Assembly: GCF_004353505.1 (NCBI RefSeq)
Contig: NZ_SMNQ01000008.1
Location: 186,001 to 250,000, forward strand
Length of the DNA: 64,000 nucleotides
Direction: 5' to 3'
Source: Streptomyces sp. WAC05374
GTDB lineage: Bacteria; Actinomycetota; Actinomycetes; Streptomycetales; Streptomycetaceae
Shown here piece after piece: positions 33,897 to 42,678 of the stretch. The position numbers and the translations under genes are program-made. Under the pieces are notes generated by a model. The model saw nothing but the letters and a program-made list of their open reading frames with translations. It ran no database searches and was not told the DNA's origin. The stretch's first letter is position 1; every line of letters begins with the position of its first letter.

Positions 33897-36800
33897 CCAC
33901 CGCAACCCCCACGCGGACCCCGAGCAGCCCGGCGAGCTCCGCCCCGCAGTTCCCCGCGGGCATCGAACTTGTCGGCTCCCAGATGCGCTCGACCAACCTT
34001 GAGCGCGATGTCGAGGACACCCTGCACGACCCCTACGTCGGGGCCCGGGCCGTCGATGTTTTGGAGCGCATCGCGAGCGCGCTCGCCGACCAACGCCGTA
34101 CCCGCGCCTGGTCGTTCACCGGCCCCTACGGCTCCGGCAAGTCCACCCTGTCCAACATCATCGACGCTCTGCTAGGGCGGGATGCCAAGCGGCGCAGCGA
34201 GGCCGAGCGCATCCTCGAAGAGGCCAGCCCCGCTCTCGCCCAGCGCCTCGCCGCAGCACGCGACGCCATCGCCCCCGAGGGATTCCTCGGAGGCGTGGCC
34301 ACCGCGCGCCGCGAATCCGTCGTTGCCACGCTCTCCCGCGCCCTGCACACTGCGGCTGCGCGACGCTGGGGCAAGCGTGTCCCGAAGGCCATCGCCGCCG
34401 CCCTAGAGGCGTGCGCCGACACAGAGCGCGCCGGGGCCAAGGAGATTCTCGGCGCCGTCACGGCTCTGACCGCGGACGGGCAGCAGCCTCTGCTCCTCGT
34501 CATCGACGAGTTCGGCAAGACGCTGGAACACCTCGCCGGCCACAACGAGTTCGCCGACGCCCAGCACGACCTGTTCCTGCTGCAGGAACTCGCTGAGAAG
34601 GCGGCCGGCCCCAACGGGCTGCCCGTCTACCTGATGACCTTGCAGCACCTGTCGTTCATGGACTACGCCTCACGGTCCAGCGAACTGAAGACCCGCGAAT
34701 GGGCCAAGATCCAAGGGCGCTTCGAAGACATCACCTTCGTCCCCCACCACGGCGACTCCCTGCACCTCCTGCGCCGCCGTCTCGACCGCTCGGCCGTCAA
34801 CTCGGCGGGTCAGGCCCTGATCACCGCGTCGGCCGAGGCGTCCGCGGACATCTGGAGGCAGCACGGTCTCGGCGTTCTGGCCGAACTCGGCCCCGACCAC
34901 TTCGCGGACCTCTACCCGCTGCACCCCATCACGGCCCTGGCCGCGCCGATCCTTGCCGCTCAGATCGGCCAGCACGACCGCAGCCTGTCGGGCTTCCTCA
35001 ACAGCGGCGAGCCCAACACGGTCCGCCACTCGCTGTCCCGGCACAGCAACCAGAAGGCGGAGCACGCCAGCACGGTGCGGCTGCCGCAGCTGTACGACTA
35101 CTTCCTCAACTCCGGGCGCACCACCCTGCTCTCCTCCGCCAACGCGAGCCGGTGGATCGAGGTCGACTCGCGCATCCGGGACGCCAACGGCCTCGCGGAT
35201 GCCGACCAGGACGTGCTGAAGACCATCGGCGTCCTCAACTTGATCGACTCCGACGGGGCGCTCAGCGCCACCGCGCCCATGATTCACTTCGCGCTTCACG
35301 ACCCTACCGACGTCGCCGACCCGGACGCCTTCACGGCGCTCGAAGAGCGGCTCGCCGACCTCGTCAACCGGGGCTTTGTGGTCCACCGCGAGTTCAGCGG
35401 TGAATACCGGGTCTGGCAAGGCACGGACGTCGACATCGACGGCCGGCTCAAGGAAATCATCAGCCGCTTCGATGACGCCTCGGTCATCAACCGGCTCGGC
35501 AGCCTCGTCCCGCAGGCATTCGTGGCCGGCCGCCACAGCCAGGTCACCGGCATGATGCGCGTGTTCTACACCGCAGTCAGCGGCCCGGAGACCAAGTCCG
35601 TCGCCGCCCCGGACGAGCTGAAGGAGCCTGCCGACGGCCTCGTCGTCTTCCACCTCGGCACCGACGCCGACCGGCCCAATGTCCACTCGCCCCTGCCGGT
35701 ACTCGTCGGCACCACCCCCAACCCCGACGTGGTACTCAGCACAGCCACCTACCTTGTCGCGCTGAAGGAACTCAGCACCGAGCAGGACATCGACCACGTA
35801 GCCCGGCGGGAAGTCATCGAGCGGCTCGTGCAGGCCGAGGCCGAGCTGCTGGAGCTCCTGCAGGACGCCTTTTACCCGCCGTCCTCCGAAGCGTCCTGGA
35901 GCCTGTGGCACACCGGAATCGCCCCCGGCGAAGAACCCGCCGCCTCCGGCCTGACGGCCCGTAGCCTGAGCGGCCTGGTCTCCCTCGCCTGCGAGTCGGT
36001 GTACCCGCACACCCCGCACATCCGCAACGAGATGCTCGGCCGCCACGTCTTGACCAGCCAGGCCGCCCAGGCCCGCGGCATACTGCTGACGGCCATGCTC
36101 TCCGCCTCGGGCGAGGAGAACCTTGGCCTTATCGGGTACAAGGCCGAGCGGGCCATCTACAGCGGCGTCCTGGCCTACCTCGGCCTGCACCGCGAAAACG
36201 GGGTAGCCCAGGCCGAGAGCCAGCAAGAGAGCCTGCTCCCGTACGGCTTCTCCCCGCCCGGCGAGGGCCACGAGCACGCCCAACCCGCCTGGAACGCCCT
36301 CAACGAGGTACTGACCGGAGCCACCGAGCGGGTTAGCGTCGAGGAGGTCATCCGTGTCCTGATGAGCCCGCCGTTCGGGCTCAAGGCCGGCGTGGTTCCG
36401 GTCTTCCTGATCCCCGCCCTGGTCATCCGCCGCCACGACGTCGCGCTGTTCGAGGAAGGCACCTACCTGCCACGGCTGACCATTGACGTGGTCGAGCGAC
36501 TCGTCAAGGGCCCGGCACGCTTCTCGGTGAAGTACACGCCGGCCGGAGACGGCCAGCGCGGCAGCATCATCAAGAAGCTGATGGTCTCGCTCGGCGTAGA
36601 GGCACCGCGCTCAAAGGCCCTGCGTAACCCCGACCTCCTCTCCGTAGCCAGCGCCCTGATCGTGCGTGTGGCTGACCTGCACAAGTACGCCCGCACCACC
36701 AAGAACATCTCCGCCGACGCCCGTACCGTGCGCAAGGCGATCGTCGGAGCGCTGGATCCCGACGATCTGATCTTCCATGCGCTGCCGAAGGCGCTTGGCT

Positions 36801-37471
36801 TGCCCGAGATCCCGGCCCGCACGCGCGTCGACGCGGAAGCGGCGAACACCTACGTCGAACGTCTCACCTCGGCGGCCGACGAACTGGTGGCCATCGACAG
36901 CCGGCTGAGGGCCGAAGTCGTGAGGGTCCTTGCACAGGAGTTCCGCCTGCCGGCCGAACTTACGGAGCTGCGCGCACAGCTCGCTGCCCGGCTGCGAGGC
37001 TTCGCCGGCGCGGTGCTGACTCCGGAACTGCGCGGCTTTGTCGACTTCGTCCTCAGCGACAGTCTTGAGGACGACGACTGGCTCGAGCCCATCGTCGTAC
37101 GCCTGACCAACTCCGCCCTCGGTGACTGGGATGACCACGAAGCCAAGGTCTTCCCGCAGAAGGCCCGATCGATGGCTGCGGCCCTCGACCGAGTCGGGCA
37201 CCTGCATCACGCCGGGAACGAGGTCCGCGGCCGGGAAGAGAAACTCGACGCCCAGTTGTTGACCTTGACTGACAGCGCCGGCGTGGAACAACGCACCCTG
37301 ATCTATGTGCCGGAACAGGCTCGCAGCGAGGCCAGCAGTCTTGCCGCCGACGTCCTGAAGCAGGCCGAGAAGGCTCTCGGGCCGGACGGAGCGAGGATCC
37401 TGCTCGCGGCCCTCGCCCAGCGCGTGACCGATGCCGCGACAGCGGCGAGTGAAAGGAAGGCACAGGGATGA
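33893..37471 (+). CDS. sspC: SspC, large P-loop ATPase of the phosphorothioation complex
   Basis: This 1192-residue protein has Walker A GPYGSGKST (77-85) and Walker B LLVIDEFGK (201-209) in an N-terminal STAND/AAA-like module. A long helical remainder follows, including a likely winged-helix region (LIDSDGALSATAPMIHFAL). SspC is the ATPase of the SspABCD modification machinery and works with SspB and SspD. Its GTG start overlaps sspB (GTGA) and its stop overlaps sspD (ATGA), so the three are translationally coupled. No C-terminal motif of known catalytic function is evident. Confidence 0.9.
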   Translation: MTTATPTRTPSSPASSAPQFPAGIELVGSQMRSTNLERDVEDTLHDPYVGARAVDVLERIASALADQRRTRAWSFTGPYGSGKSTLSNIIDALLGRDAKRRSEAERILEEASPALAQRLAAARDAIAPEGFLGGVATARRESVVATLSRALHTAAARRWGKRVPKAIAAALEACADTERAGAKEILGAVTALTADGQQPLLLVIDEFGKTLEHLAGHNEFADAQHDLFLLQELAEKAAGPNGLPVYLMTLQHLSFMDYASRSSELKTREWAKIQGRFEDITFVPHHGDSLHLLRRRLDRSAVNSAGQALITASAEASADIWRQHGLGVLAELGPDHFADLYPLHPITALAAPILAAQIGQHDRSLSGFLNSGEPNTVRHSLSRHSNQKAEHASTVRLPQLYDYFLNSGRTTLLSSANASRWIEVDSRIRDANGLADADQDVLKTIGVLNLIDSDGALSATAPMIHFALHDPTDVADPDAFTALEERLADLVNRGFVVHREFSGEYRVWQGTDVDIDGRLKEIISRFDDASVINRLGSLVPQAFVAGRHSQVTGMMRVFYTAVSGPETKSVAAPDELKEPADGLVVFHLGTDADRPNVHSPLPVLVGTTPNPDVVLSTATYLVALKELSTEQDIDHVARREVIERLVQAEAELLELLQDAFYPPSSEASWSLWHTGIAPGEEPAASGLTARSLSGLVSLACESVYPHTPHIRNEMLGRHVLTSQAAQARGILLTAMLSASGEENLGLIGYKAERAIYSGVLAYLGLHRENGVAQAESQQESLLPYGFSPPGEGHEHAQPAWNALNEVLTGATERVSVEEVIRVLMSPPFGLKAGVVPVFLIPALVIRRHDVALFEEGTYLPRLTIDVVERLVKGPARFSVKYTPAGDGQRGSIIKKLMVSLGVEAPRSKALRNPDLLSVASALIVRVADLHKYARTTKNISADARTVRKAIVGALDPDDLIFHALPKALGLPEIPARTRVDAEAANTYVERLTSAADELVAIDSRLRAEVVRVLAQEFRLPAELTELRAQLAARLRGFAGAVLTPELRGFVDFVLSDSLEDDDWLEPIVVRLTNSALGDWDDHEAKVFPQKARSMAAALDRVGHLHHAGNEVRGREEKLDAQLLTLTDSAGVEQRTLIYVPEQARSEASSLAADVLKQAEKALGPDGARILLAALAQRVTDAATAASERKAQG

Positions 37472-38301
37472 CCGACGGAGCCGACACCCAGAAGGTCCGG
37501 CACGTTCTCGGTATCTCCGGCGGCAAGGACTCCTCAGCGCTCGCCGTCTACATGCGCAACCGAGTCCCGGAGATGGAGTACTTCTTCTGCGACACCGGTG
37601 CCGAACTCCCGGAAACGTACGAGTACCTCAACCGGCTTGAGGCCGCCCTCGGCAAGTCCATCGTGCGACTGAATGCCGACCGCGACTTCGACCACTGGAT
37701 GGAGGTCTACCAGGGCACCCTGCCCAGTCCCCAGATGCGCTGGTGCACCAAGAACCTCAAGATCAAGCCCCTGGAAGACTGGGTCGGCGACGACAAGGTC
37801 ATCTCCTACGTCGCCATCCGGGCCGACGAGAACCGCATCGGCTACGTCAGCACCAAGCCGAACATCGATGCCGTCTTTCCCTTCCGGGAGGACGGCATCG
37901 ATAAGGACGGCGTTATGCGCATCCTCAACGAGGCCGGCATTGGCCTGCCCGACTACTACGAGTGGCGCACACGCTCCGGCTGCTACTTCTGCTTCTTCCA
38001 GCGCAAGCATGAGTGGGTCGGCCTCAAGGAACGCCACCCCGACCTCTTCGACCGCGCCGTCGAGTACGAGGACAAGGTCCGCTACCGACACACGGCTATG
38101 AAGGGCCGCAACTACACCTGGTCACAGGGCGAGTCGCTCCCGGAGCTGATAGAACGCAAGGACGAGATCGAGGCCAAGCACCAGGCGGCCCTTGATCGCG
38201 CTGCCAAGCGCATCAAGCCCAATCGGCCCCTCTTGGAGGTTCTCTCGGACGCTCTCGACTCCGACGACGACGAGGCCGGCTGCTCCGTCTGCCACCTCTG
38301 A
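37468..38301 (+). CDS. sspD: SspD, PAPS-reductase-like ATP pyrophosphatase
   Basis: This 277-residue enzyme is the DndC-like subunit that activates the DNA backbone phosphate for sulfur insertion. It has PP-loop GISGGKDSS (15-23), RWCTKNLKIKP (C93), a GCYFCFFQRK pair (C172, C175) and a terminal GCSVCHL pair (C272, C275). The paired cysteines are likely for an Fe-S cluster or sulfur relay, as in DndC. It is the last gene of the operon and is followed 17 bp later by a strong hairpin. Confidence 0.92.
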   Translation: MTDGADTQKVRHVLGISGGKDSSALAVYMRNRVPEMEYFFCDTGAELPETYEYLNRLEAALGKSIVRLNADRDFDHWMEVYQGTLPSPQMRWCTKNLKIKPLEDWVGDDKVISYVAIRADENRIGYVSTKPNIDAVFPFREDGIDKDGVMRILNEAGIGLPDYYEWRTRSGCYFCFFQRKHEWVGLKERHPDLFDRAVEYEDKVRYRHTAMKGRNYTWSQGESLPELIERKDEIEAKHQAALDRAAKRIKPNRPLLEVLSDALDSDDDEAGCSVCHL

Positions 38302-38318
38302 CACGCAAGCACACGCGG

Positions 38319-38351
38319 CCAGTGGCCCTAGCGACCCGCTAGGGCCACTGG
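38319..38351 (+). terminator. Terminator of the sspABCD operon
   Basis: A perfect 15-bp stem starting CCAGTGGCCCTAGCG, with a three-base ACC loop, lies 17 bp after the sspD stop. It separates the modification operon from sspE, which must use its own promoter in the remaining 255 bp. Confidence 0.9.
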
Positions 38352-38606
38352 TGTTTGCTAGAAATCCAACCAGCCCCGCACCCCCTCCGGTTGTGCTCCA
38401 TGTGAGGGTCGGTCACCAGCGGCTCGACGGACGCAGCCCTCGCAGCCACAGCAACTTTGCGCTGCTCACGGTGGAGTGACTGGACGTCACATTTGGGGCA
38501 GGATGGGTTCAGGCCGCTCCTGCTACCTCTGTCGAGCCCTCATGTGCCACCATGAGTGACGGCATCACCCACGGGCATGTAACGGTAACGGAGAGAAATC
38601 GGGGAT
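38352..38606 (+). promoter_or_regulatory. Probable sspE promoter region
   Basis: Together with the terminator this fills the 305-bp gap between sspD and sspE. No gene is supported. The stretch just before sspE (TGTAACGGTAACGGAGAG) has -10-like TAACGGT and a GGGGAT ribosome site, but no clear -35 box. Confidence 0.3.
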
Positions 38607-40931
38607 ATGGAAACTCGCGAGATCTTTGATGCGGCACCGCTTTCGGTTTCTCAATTCCTGAGCGAGCCCAGTCAGGGCCTCTACATTCCTCCGTATCAGC
38701 GTGCATACAGCTGGGAGCTTCCCAAGATCAGGCGGCTTCTTAGTGACGTTGCGCACGGCCTGGACCAGCTAGCCGAATTCGAGGACTCGATTTGCTTCCT
38801 CGGTACCGTCATTGCCCTTCGTGACATCAACTATACGACCGTCGAGCCAAAATACAGGTCGCAGGTCCCTTCCAAGGTGATGACGATCATTGATGGTCAG
38901 CAGCGAATGACTACGCTGCTGTTGCTGACCACGGTCCTGCACGAGGAGATTCGAGTTCGCGCGGAGAAGCTCGCACGCGACGATGAGCCGTCAGTTTGGT
39001 GTTACAACCAAGCGCTTGATGTGACGGGGCGCCTGGCGAACTGCTTCGAAGAGGACATGCGTTATGGCGAACATCGTTACTACCCGCGGATGATTCGCTC
39101 TTACTACGATGTGTGGTCCCGTAACAAGGGTGAGGCCCGCTATCGGTCGCCCGTCGGTTACTATCTTGAGTCCTATGGGGCCTACGCGCGAGGCGAGGAG
39201 CCGGCGAAGCCCTACAAGCACGATGCCATCGACTTGGAGAAGATTGACGGCATCGACCTCGAGGCATACAAACACTTGGACCGCATGCGGGAACAAATGA
39301 GGTCCATGCTGCGCAGAGCGGTGAACGGTGCCGTCAAGCGAGAGGATGACATTCTCTTGCCTATCGGAGTCGACATAGCGCAGTCTCGGAATCTCCAATT
39401 CGCCCTTTTTAATAGCGAGTTCCCGGAGTCGGTCGTCGAGAGGTTGGGTGAAGACGCCAAGGAGGCTCCCCTCACCCGACTCATCGTCTTCGCGAACTAC
39501 CTCCTGCATCGCGTCACCGTTGCTGTAGTTACGGCCAAACGCGAGGACTACGGCTTCGACATGTTCGAAGCCCTTAACACCACCGGTCAGCCGCTCACGG
39601 CGATCGAGACGTTCAAGCCTCGCGCCATCCAAGCGGAAGGTTTGGACGAGTGGCAGGAATCCGAGTCGAAACTTCACTTCGATGTGATCGAAGCCTATCT
39701 GGATAGGGAGGGAAGTATCTCGGCCGATAAGCGTCAGGCCGTCACCAGCAGCGTGCTGCTTCCGTTCGCTATGTTCCAGGATGGAACCAAGCTCACAAAG
39801 CGACTGAACGATCAGCGTCGTTATCTGAGGAGTGTCTTCGACAAGGATCCTGATGTTGAGGCGCGCCGCAAGGTTCTTGCCGGACTCGCCCAGGTAGCCC
39901 GTTTTTACGAAGGGCCTTGGGCCTCGGCGACAAAGGTGCCGGCGTGCGAGGACGCATCCCTGCGCCAGCGAGCGGGGATTTCTCTGGCCGCGCTCCGTGA
40001 AGGCGGGCACGACATCGTCGTCGGGCTGTTGACGCGGTACTACGCGGCACATCGCCTCGCGTCTCCGGAGACGGTCGAGTTGGCGACTCGGCAGTTCCTT
40101 ATCGCGGCCCAATCGTGCGGAGCCTTCTACGCCCTCTGGAGGGGGGCGTTCGGCGGGACGGCGGGAATCGATGGTGTCTATCGGTCCCTCATGAATCATG
40201 TCCTGGACGATGATGATGACGATGCGCCGCAGTTTGCTCGATTTGGGCGCGCTCTCACCGAGGTTCCGCCAGTTGAGGCTCTGCAGTCGTATCTCCGAGA
40301 GCGGTTGCTGGAGCAGGGGATCCACGACAAGGAACAATGGGTCGCTCGGGCATACCTCACGCCTGTGTACCAGCACTCGAAGCCACTGACCCGTCTCCTT
40401 CTCTTGGCCGCGTCACAGAACTCGACCCCGGACAACGCCGAACCGGGACTTGTGGTCCGCGGTAAGAGTGGATTGCTTGAAACGCTGGATCCCGAGCGCT
40501 GGAGTGACGGTGCTTTCGCTACGATCGAGCATGTAGCCCCCCAGACGCCGACGGGTAACGGCGGCTGGAATAAGGAACTCTACGAGGATCCCGAGCTCAT
40601 CGAGAGGATCGGGAACCTCACCCTCCTGCCGGCTGTTGAGAACGCGTCGGCGAGCAACAGGTCCTGGCATCTGAAGCGCCTCATGTTCCGGGCCCTCTCC
40701 GCCGCCACGGTCGAGGAGGCCGAGAAGATGCTGGCCGATGCCGAGGCGCAGGGGCTTCGCCTGGGCAGCGGCGCTCAGGAGATCGTCCGACAAGCTCAGT
40801 ATCTCCCGCTGGTTGCCGCTGTAGCGCAGAGGGAGGACGAGTGGACGGCCGAGTTCGTTGCGGATCGATCGAAGAGACTGTGCGGCCTTGCCTGGGACGC
40901 CTTGACTCCGTGGCTCGGATTCGAGCAGTAG
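38607..40931 (+). CDS. sspE: SspE, phosphorothioate-sensing restriction effector (DUF262-DUF1524)
   Basis: This 774-residue protein has an N-terminal DUF262 domain with IPPYQRAYSW (27-36) and the nucleotide-binding DGQQR motif (96-100). A C-terminal DUF1524 HNH nuclease domain has IEHVAPQT (H642) and NLTLLPAVENASASNR (N670 onward). In published SspABCD-SspE systems SspE uses NTPase activity stimulated by phosphorothioated DNA and nicks phage DNA. The gene has its own start and ribosome site after the operon terminator. Its third codon positions are visibly richer in A/T than those of sspABCD, suggesting a different origin or expression mode. A hairpin (40951-40972) follows. Confidence 0.92.
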   Translation: METREIFDAAPLSVSQFLSEPSQGLYIPPYQRAYSWELPKIRRLLSDVAHGLDQLAEFEDSICFLGTVIALRDINYTTVEPKYRSQVPSKVMTIIDGQQRMTTLLLLTTVLHEEIRVRAEKLARDDEPSVWCYNQALDVTGRLANCFEEDMRYGEHRYYPRMIRSYYDVWSRNKGEARYRSPVGYYLESYGAYARGEEPAKPYKHDAIDLEKIDGIDLEAYKHLDRMREQMRSMLRRAVNGAVKREDDILLPIGVDIAQSRNLQFALFNSEFPESVVERLGEDAKEAPLTRLIVFANYLLHRVTVAVVTAKREDYGFDMFEALNTTGQPLTAIETFKPRAIQAEGLDEWQESESKLHFDVIEAYLDREGSISADKRQAVTSSVLLPFAMFQDGTKLTKRLNDQRRYLRSVFDKDPDVEARRKVLAGLAQVARFYEGPWASATKVPACEDASLRQRAGISLAALREGGHDIVVGLLTRYYAAHRLASPETVELATRQFLIAAQSCGAFYALWRGAFGGTAGIDGVYRSLMNHVLDDDDDDAPQFARFGRALTEVPPVEALQSYLRERLLEQGIHDKEQWVARAYLTPVYQHSKPLTRLLLLAASQNSTPDNAEPGLVVRGKSGLLETLDPERWSDGAFATIEHVAPQTPTGNGGWNKELYEDPELIERIGNLTLLPAVENASASNRSWHLKRLMFRALSAATVEEAEKMLADAEAQGLRLGSGAQEIVRQAQYLPLVAAVAQREDEWTAEFVADRSKRLCGLAWDALTPWLGFEQ

Positions 40932-40950
40932 ACGGCTCCGCGTCGAATAA

Positions 40951-40972
40951 GCCTGCCCGCGCGTGAGCAGGC
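40951..40972 (+). terminator. Hairpin after sspE
   Basis: GCCTGC and GCAGGC pair around a ten-base loop 20 bp after the sspE stop, with weaker outer pairing (CGGCT/AGCCG). Confidence 0.45.
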
Positions 40973-41171
40973 GAAGCCGACGTAGGAGGGTGTGGAAGGG
41001 CGACGGCGCGCCTGATGAGGAGGCACCAACCGAAGGGATGGTGCCGCCACATCAGGCATGCGCTGTACGGCAGCGTCACGCTTCTCACGCCGTCTTTATG
41101 GGACACAGACCCTTTGGCGAAATAAACCTGCTCGGCCCGGCGTTTGTGATCACTCTGCCGAAGATGGGGAG

Positions 41172-42059
41172 GTGTCGGGTCTGAAGCTGTTCCACACGGC
41201 GAATAGCGGCGTGACCGAGGTCATGCCGTATCTTGCTGAGGCCGAGGCGGATGTGCAGGGTCTCGTCGAGGCACACATGGAGACGCTGCTGGATGTGAGG
41301 TTTCTGGCGAGCGAGTACGGCACGGGGCCGGTTCACGGAGGCCGGATTGACTCGCTCGGGCTGGACGAGAATGGGTCTCCGGTCATCGTGGAGTACAAGC
41401 GGGGCGTTGACTCGGGTGTTATCAACCAGGGCCTGTTCTACCTCAGCTGGCTCATGGATCACCGGGCGGAGTTCGAGCGCCTGGCCCGCGACCGGCTCGG
41501 GGCCACGGCCGCGGCCCAGGTGCTGTGGAGCGGACCGAGGCTGATCTGCGTCGCTGGCGACTTCACCCGCTACGACGTTCATGCCGTGCGCGAGCACCGG
41601 CGCAGCATCGACCTGGTCCGTTACCGGCTCTTCGGCAACGACCTGCTCGGCCTTGAGACTATGGCCTCGGTCAGCGGCCGGTCGCCAGTCACCCGACGCG
41701 TCCGCCGGCAGGGGACCGGGCCTGGGGGCGGCGGCCACGGCACGGCCCTGGTTGAGCTGGCGCAGGCGGTCGACGAGTCGCTGCTAGGGCTGGGCGACGG
41801 CGTGAACTATGTCCAGCGCAAGATGTACCGGGCGTACCAGCGCCTGCGGAACTTCGCCTGCGTGTGCCCGCCCCAGAGGACCAAGCTCCTCGTCTATCTC
41901 AAGGTTGACCCGAAGCAGGTCGACCTCGTCCCTGGGTTCACCCGGGACGTGACGGGTCTCGGTCACCACGGCACGGGCGACCTGGAGGTGCAGCTGCGCA
42001 CCCTCCGGGATGTGGAGCGTGCCCAGGACCTGTTCCGCATGAGCTGTGCGGCGGCGTGA
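41172..42059 (+). CDS. DUF5655 protein with NucS-like nuclease domain
   Basis: This 295-residue protein has an N-terminal endonuclease-like fold with GGRIDSLGLDENGSPVIVEYKRG, where D60, E74 and K76 form a PD-(D/E)XK pattern like NucS. The C-terminal domain (DESLLGLGDGVNYVQRKMYRAYQ...KLLVYLKVDP) is DUF5655. The GTG at 41172, with GGGGA upstream, is preferred to an ATG at 41058, which adds an Arg-rich non-conserved extension. It stands 240 bp after sspE on the same strand. A nuclease role in the defence island is reasonable but unproven. Confidence 0.85.
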   Translation: MSGLKLFHTANSGVTEVMPYLAEAEADVQGLVEAHMETLLDVRFLASEYGTGPVHGGRIDSLGLDENGSPVIVEYKRGVDSGVINQGLFYLSWLMDHRAEFERLARDRLGATAAAQVLWSGPRLICVAGDFTRYDVHAVREHRRSIDLVRYRLFGNDLLGLETMASVSGRSPVTRRVRRQGTGPGGGGHGTALVELAQAVDESLLGLGDGVNYVQRKMYRAYQRLRNFACVCPPQRTKLLVYLKVDPKQVDLVPGFTRDVTGLGHHGTGDLEVQLRTLRDVERAQDLFRMSCAAA

Positions 42060-42492
42060 AGCGCTAACGGGTCCTAGCCGATCGCGTTTCCACGCGTCAA
42101 TTCGATGGTCGTCTCGGTGATGCCTCTCGACGTACGGGCAGGTAGTGGCGGTGGACCATCAATCATCCGCGGGATCGCCGGTTTGGCTAACCGGCGATCC
42201 CGCGCTATGTTGCCCCGCTGACGGGGCTCCGATGTCCTGCCTTTCGCCGCCATGGTGAGCGCCGTGGTTGTCACTCTCGCCCTGGCTCACACTCCCGGTC
42301 GATGAATGCACTCCTTCGGCCCAGCCCAGACAGGCAGTCGTCCAGGCGGAATCAGGCCCTAGCTTCCTCCCCTGAGAAGGGGCAAGAGCGTCCTGCAGCG
42401 CTGTCCGAATCCCGCCCTACTGCCATGCGGTGGACGCGGGTTAACTCAGACGTTCGCCCAGAGCTGGGTTGGAGAACTGAGAGGAGAGCTCG
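42060..42492 (+). promoter_or_regulatory. Leader region of the peptide operon
   Basis: No gene is supported in this 433-bp gap. It contains the first copy of the 59-bp palindrome element (42160-42218), described separately, and ends with a strong ribosome site GAGAGGAGAG before ATG 42493. Confidence 0.5.
42160..42218 (+). repeat. 59-bp palindromic element, copy A
   Basis: This copy matches 62130-62188 without gaps at 50 of 59 positions, with an identical 28-bp core centred on GCCGGTTTGGCTAACCGGC. In this copy the palindrome arms are 16 bp (42168-42183 and 42189-42204) with a TGGCT loop. Read on the plus strand it contains TTGGCT-N17-TATGTT, promoter-like and preserved in both copies. It may be an operator-promoter or an element end. 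Confidence 0.8.
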
Positions 42493-42669
42493 ATGGCAGA
42501 CAGGGCATCCACACAGGTGGCGGGGACCAGCCCCGCGCTTCTGATCGCGGTGGAGGAGCTGGCGACTGCGCATGACCGCAGCGAGTCCGAGCGGTCCGAC
42601 ATCACCAGCTCGCAGAACAGCGCGGGAGATGACGGCGACAACCGCGACCTGAACCTCCCGAAGGAGTAG
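42493..42669 (+). CDS. 58-residue candidate RiPP precursor peptide
   Basis: This short gene is preceded by a very strong ribosome site (GAGAGGAGAG) and followed 9 bp later by a JmjC oxygenase gene. The peptide starts MADRASTQVAG, has a helical leader-like middle LLIAVEELATAHD, and ends in a hydrophilic Ser/Asp/Asn-rich tail finishing DLNLPKE. It has no Cys, so it is not a lanthipeptide of the usual kind. Leader-plus-core layout and coupling to an oxygenase suggest a ribosomal peptide whose Asp, Asn, Arg or His is hydroxylated. This is inference; I do not recognise the family. Confidence 0.6.
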   Translation: MADRASTQVAGTSPALLIAVEELATAHDRSESERSDITSSQNSAGDDGDNRDLNLPKE

Positions 42670-42678
42670 GGGGAACCC

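Noticed and set aside
34670..36436. 588-codon minus-strand frame opposite sspC
   Set aside because: No motif and typical antisense composition; sspC is coupled in frame with sspB and sspD.
31547..40931. Assigning the sulfur locus to DndABCDE/DndFGH
   Set aside because: No DndB (DGQHR), DndD (SMC-like) or DndE is present; the DUF4007 protein, the large P-loop ATPase and the DUF262-DUF1524 effector fit the Ssp system.
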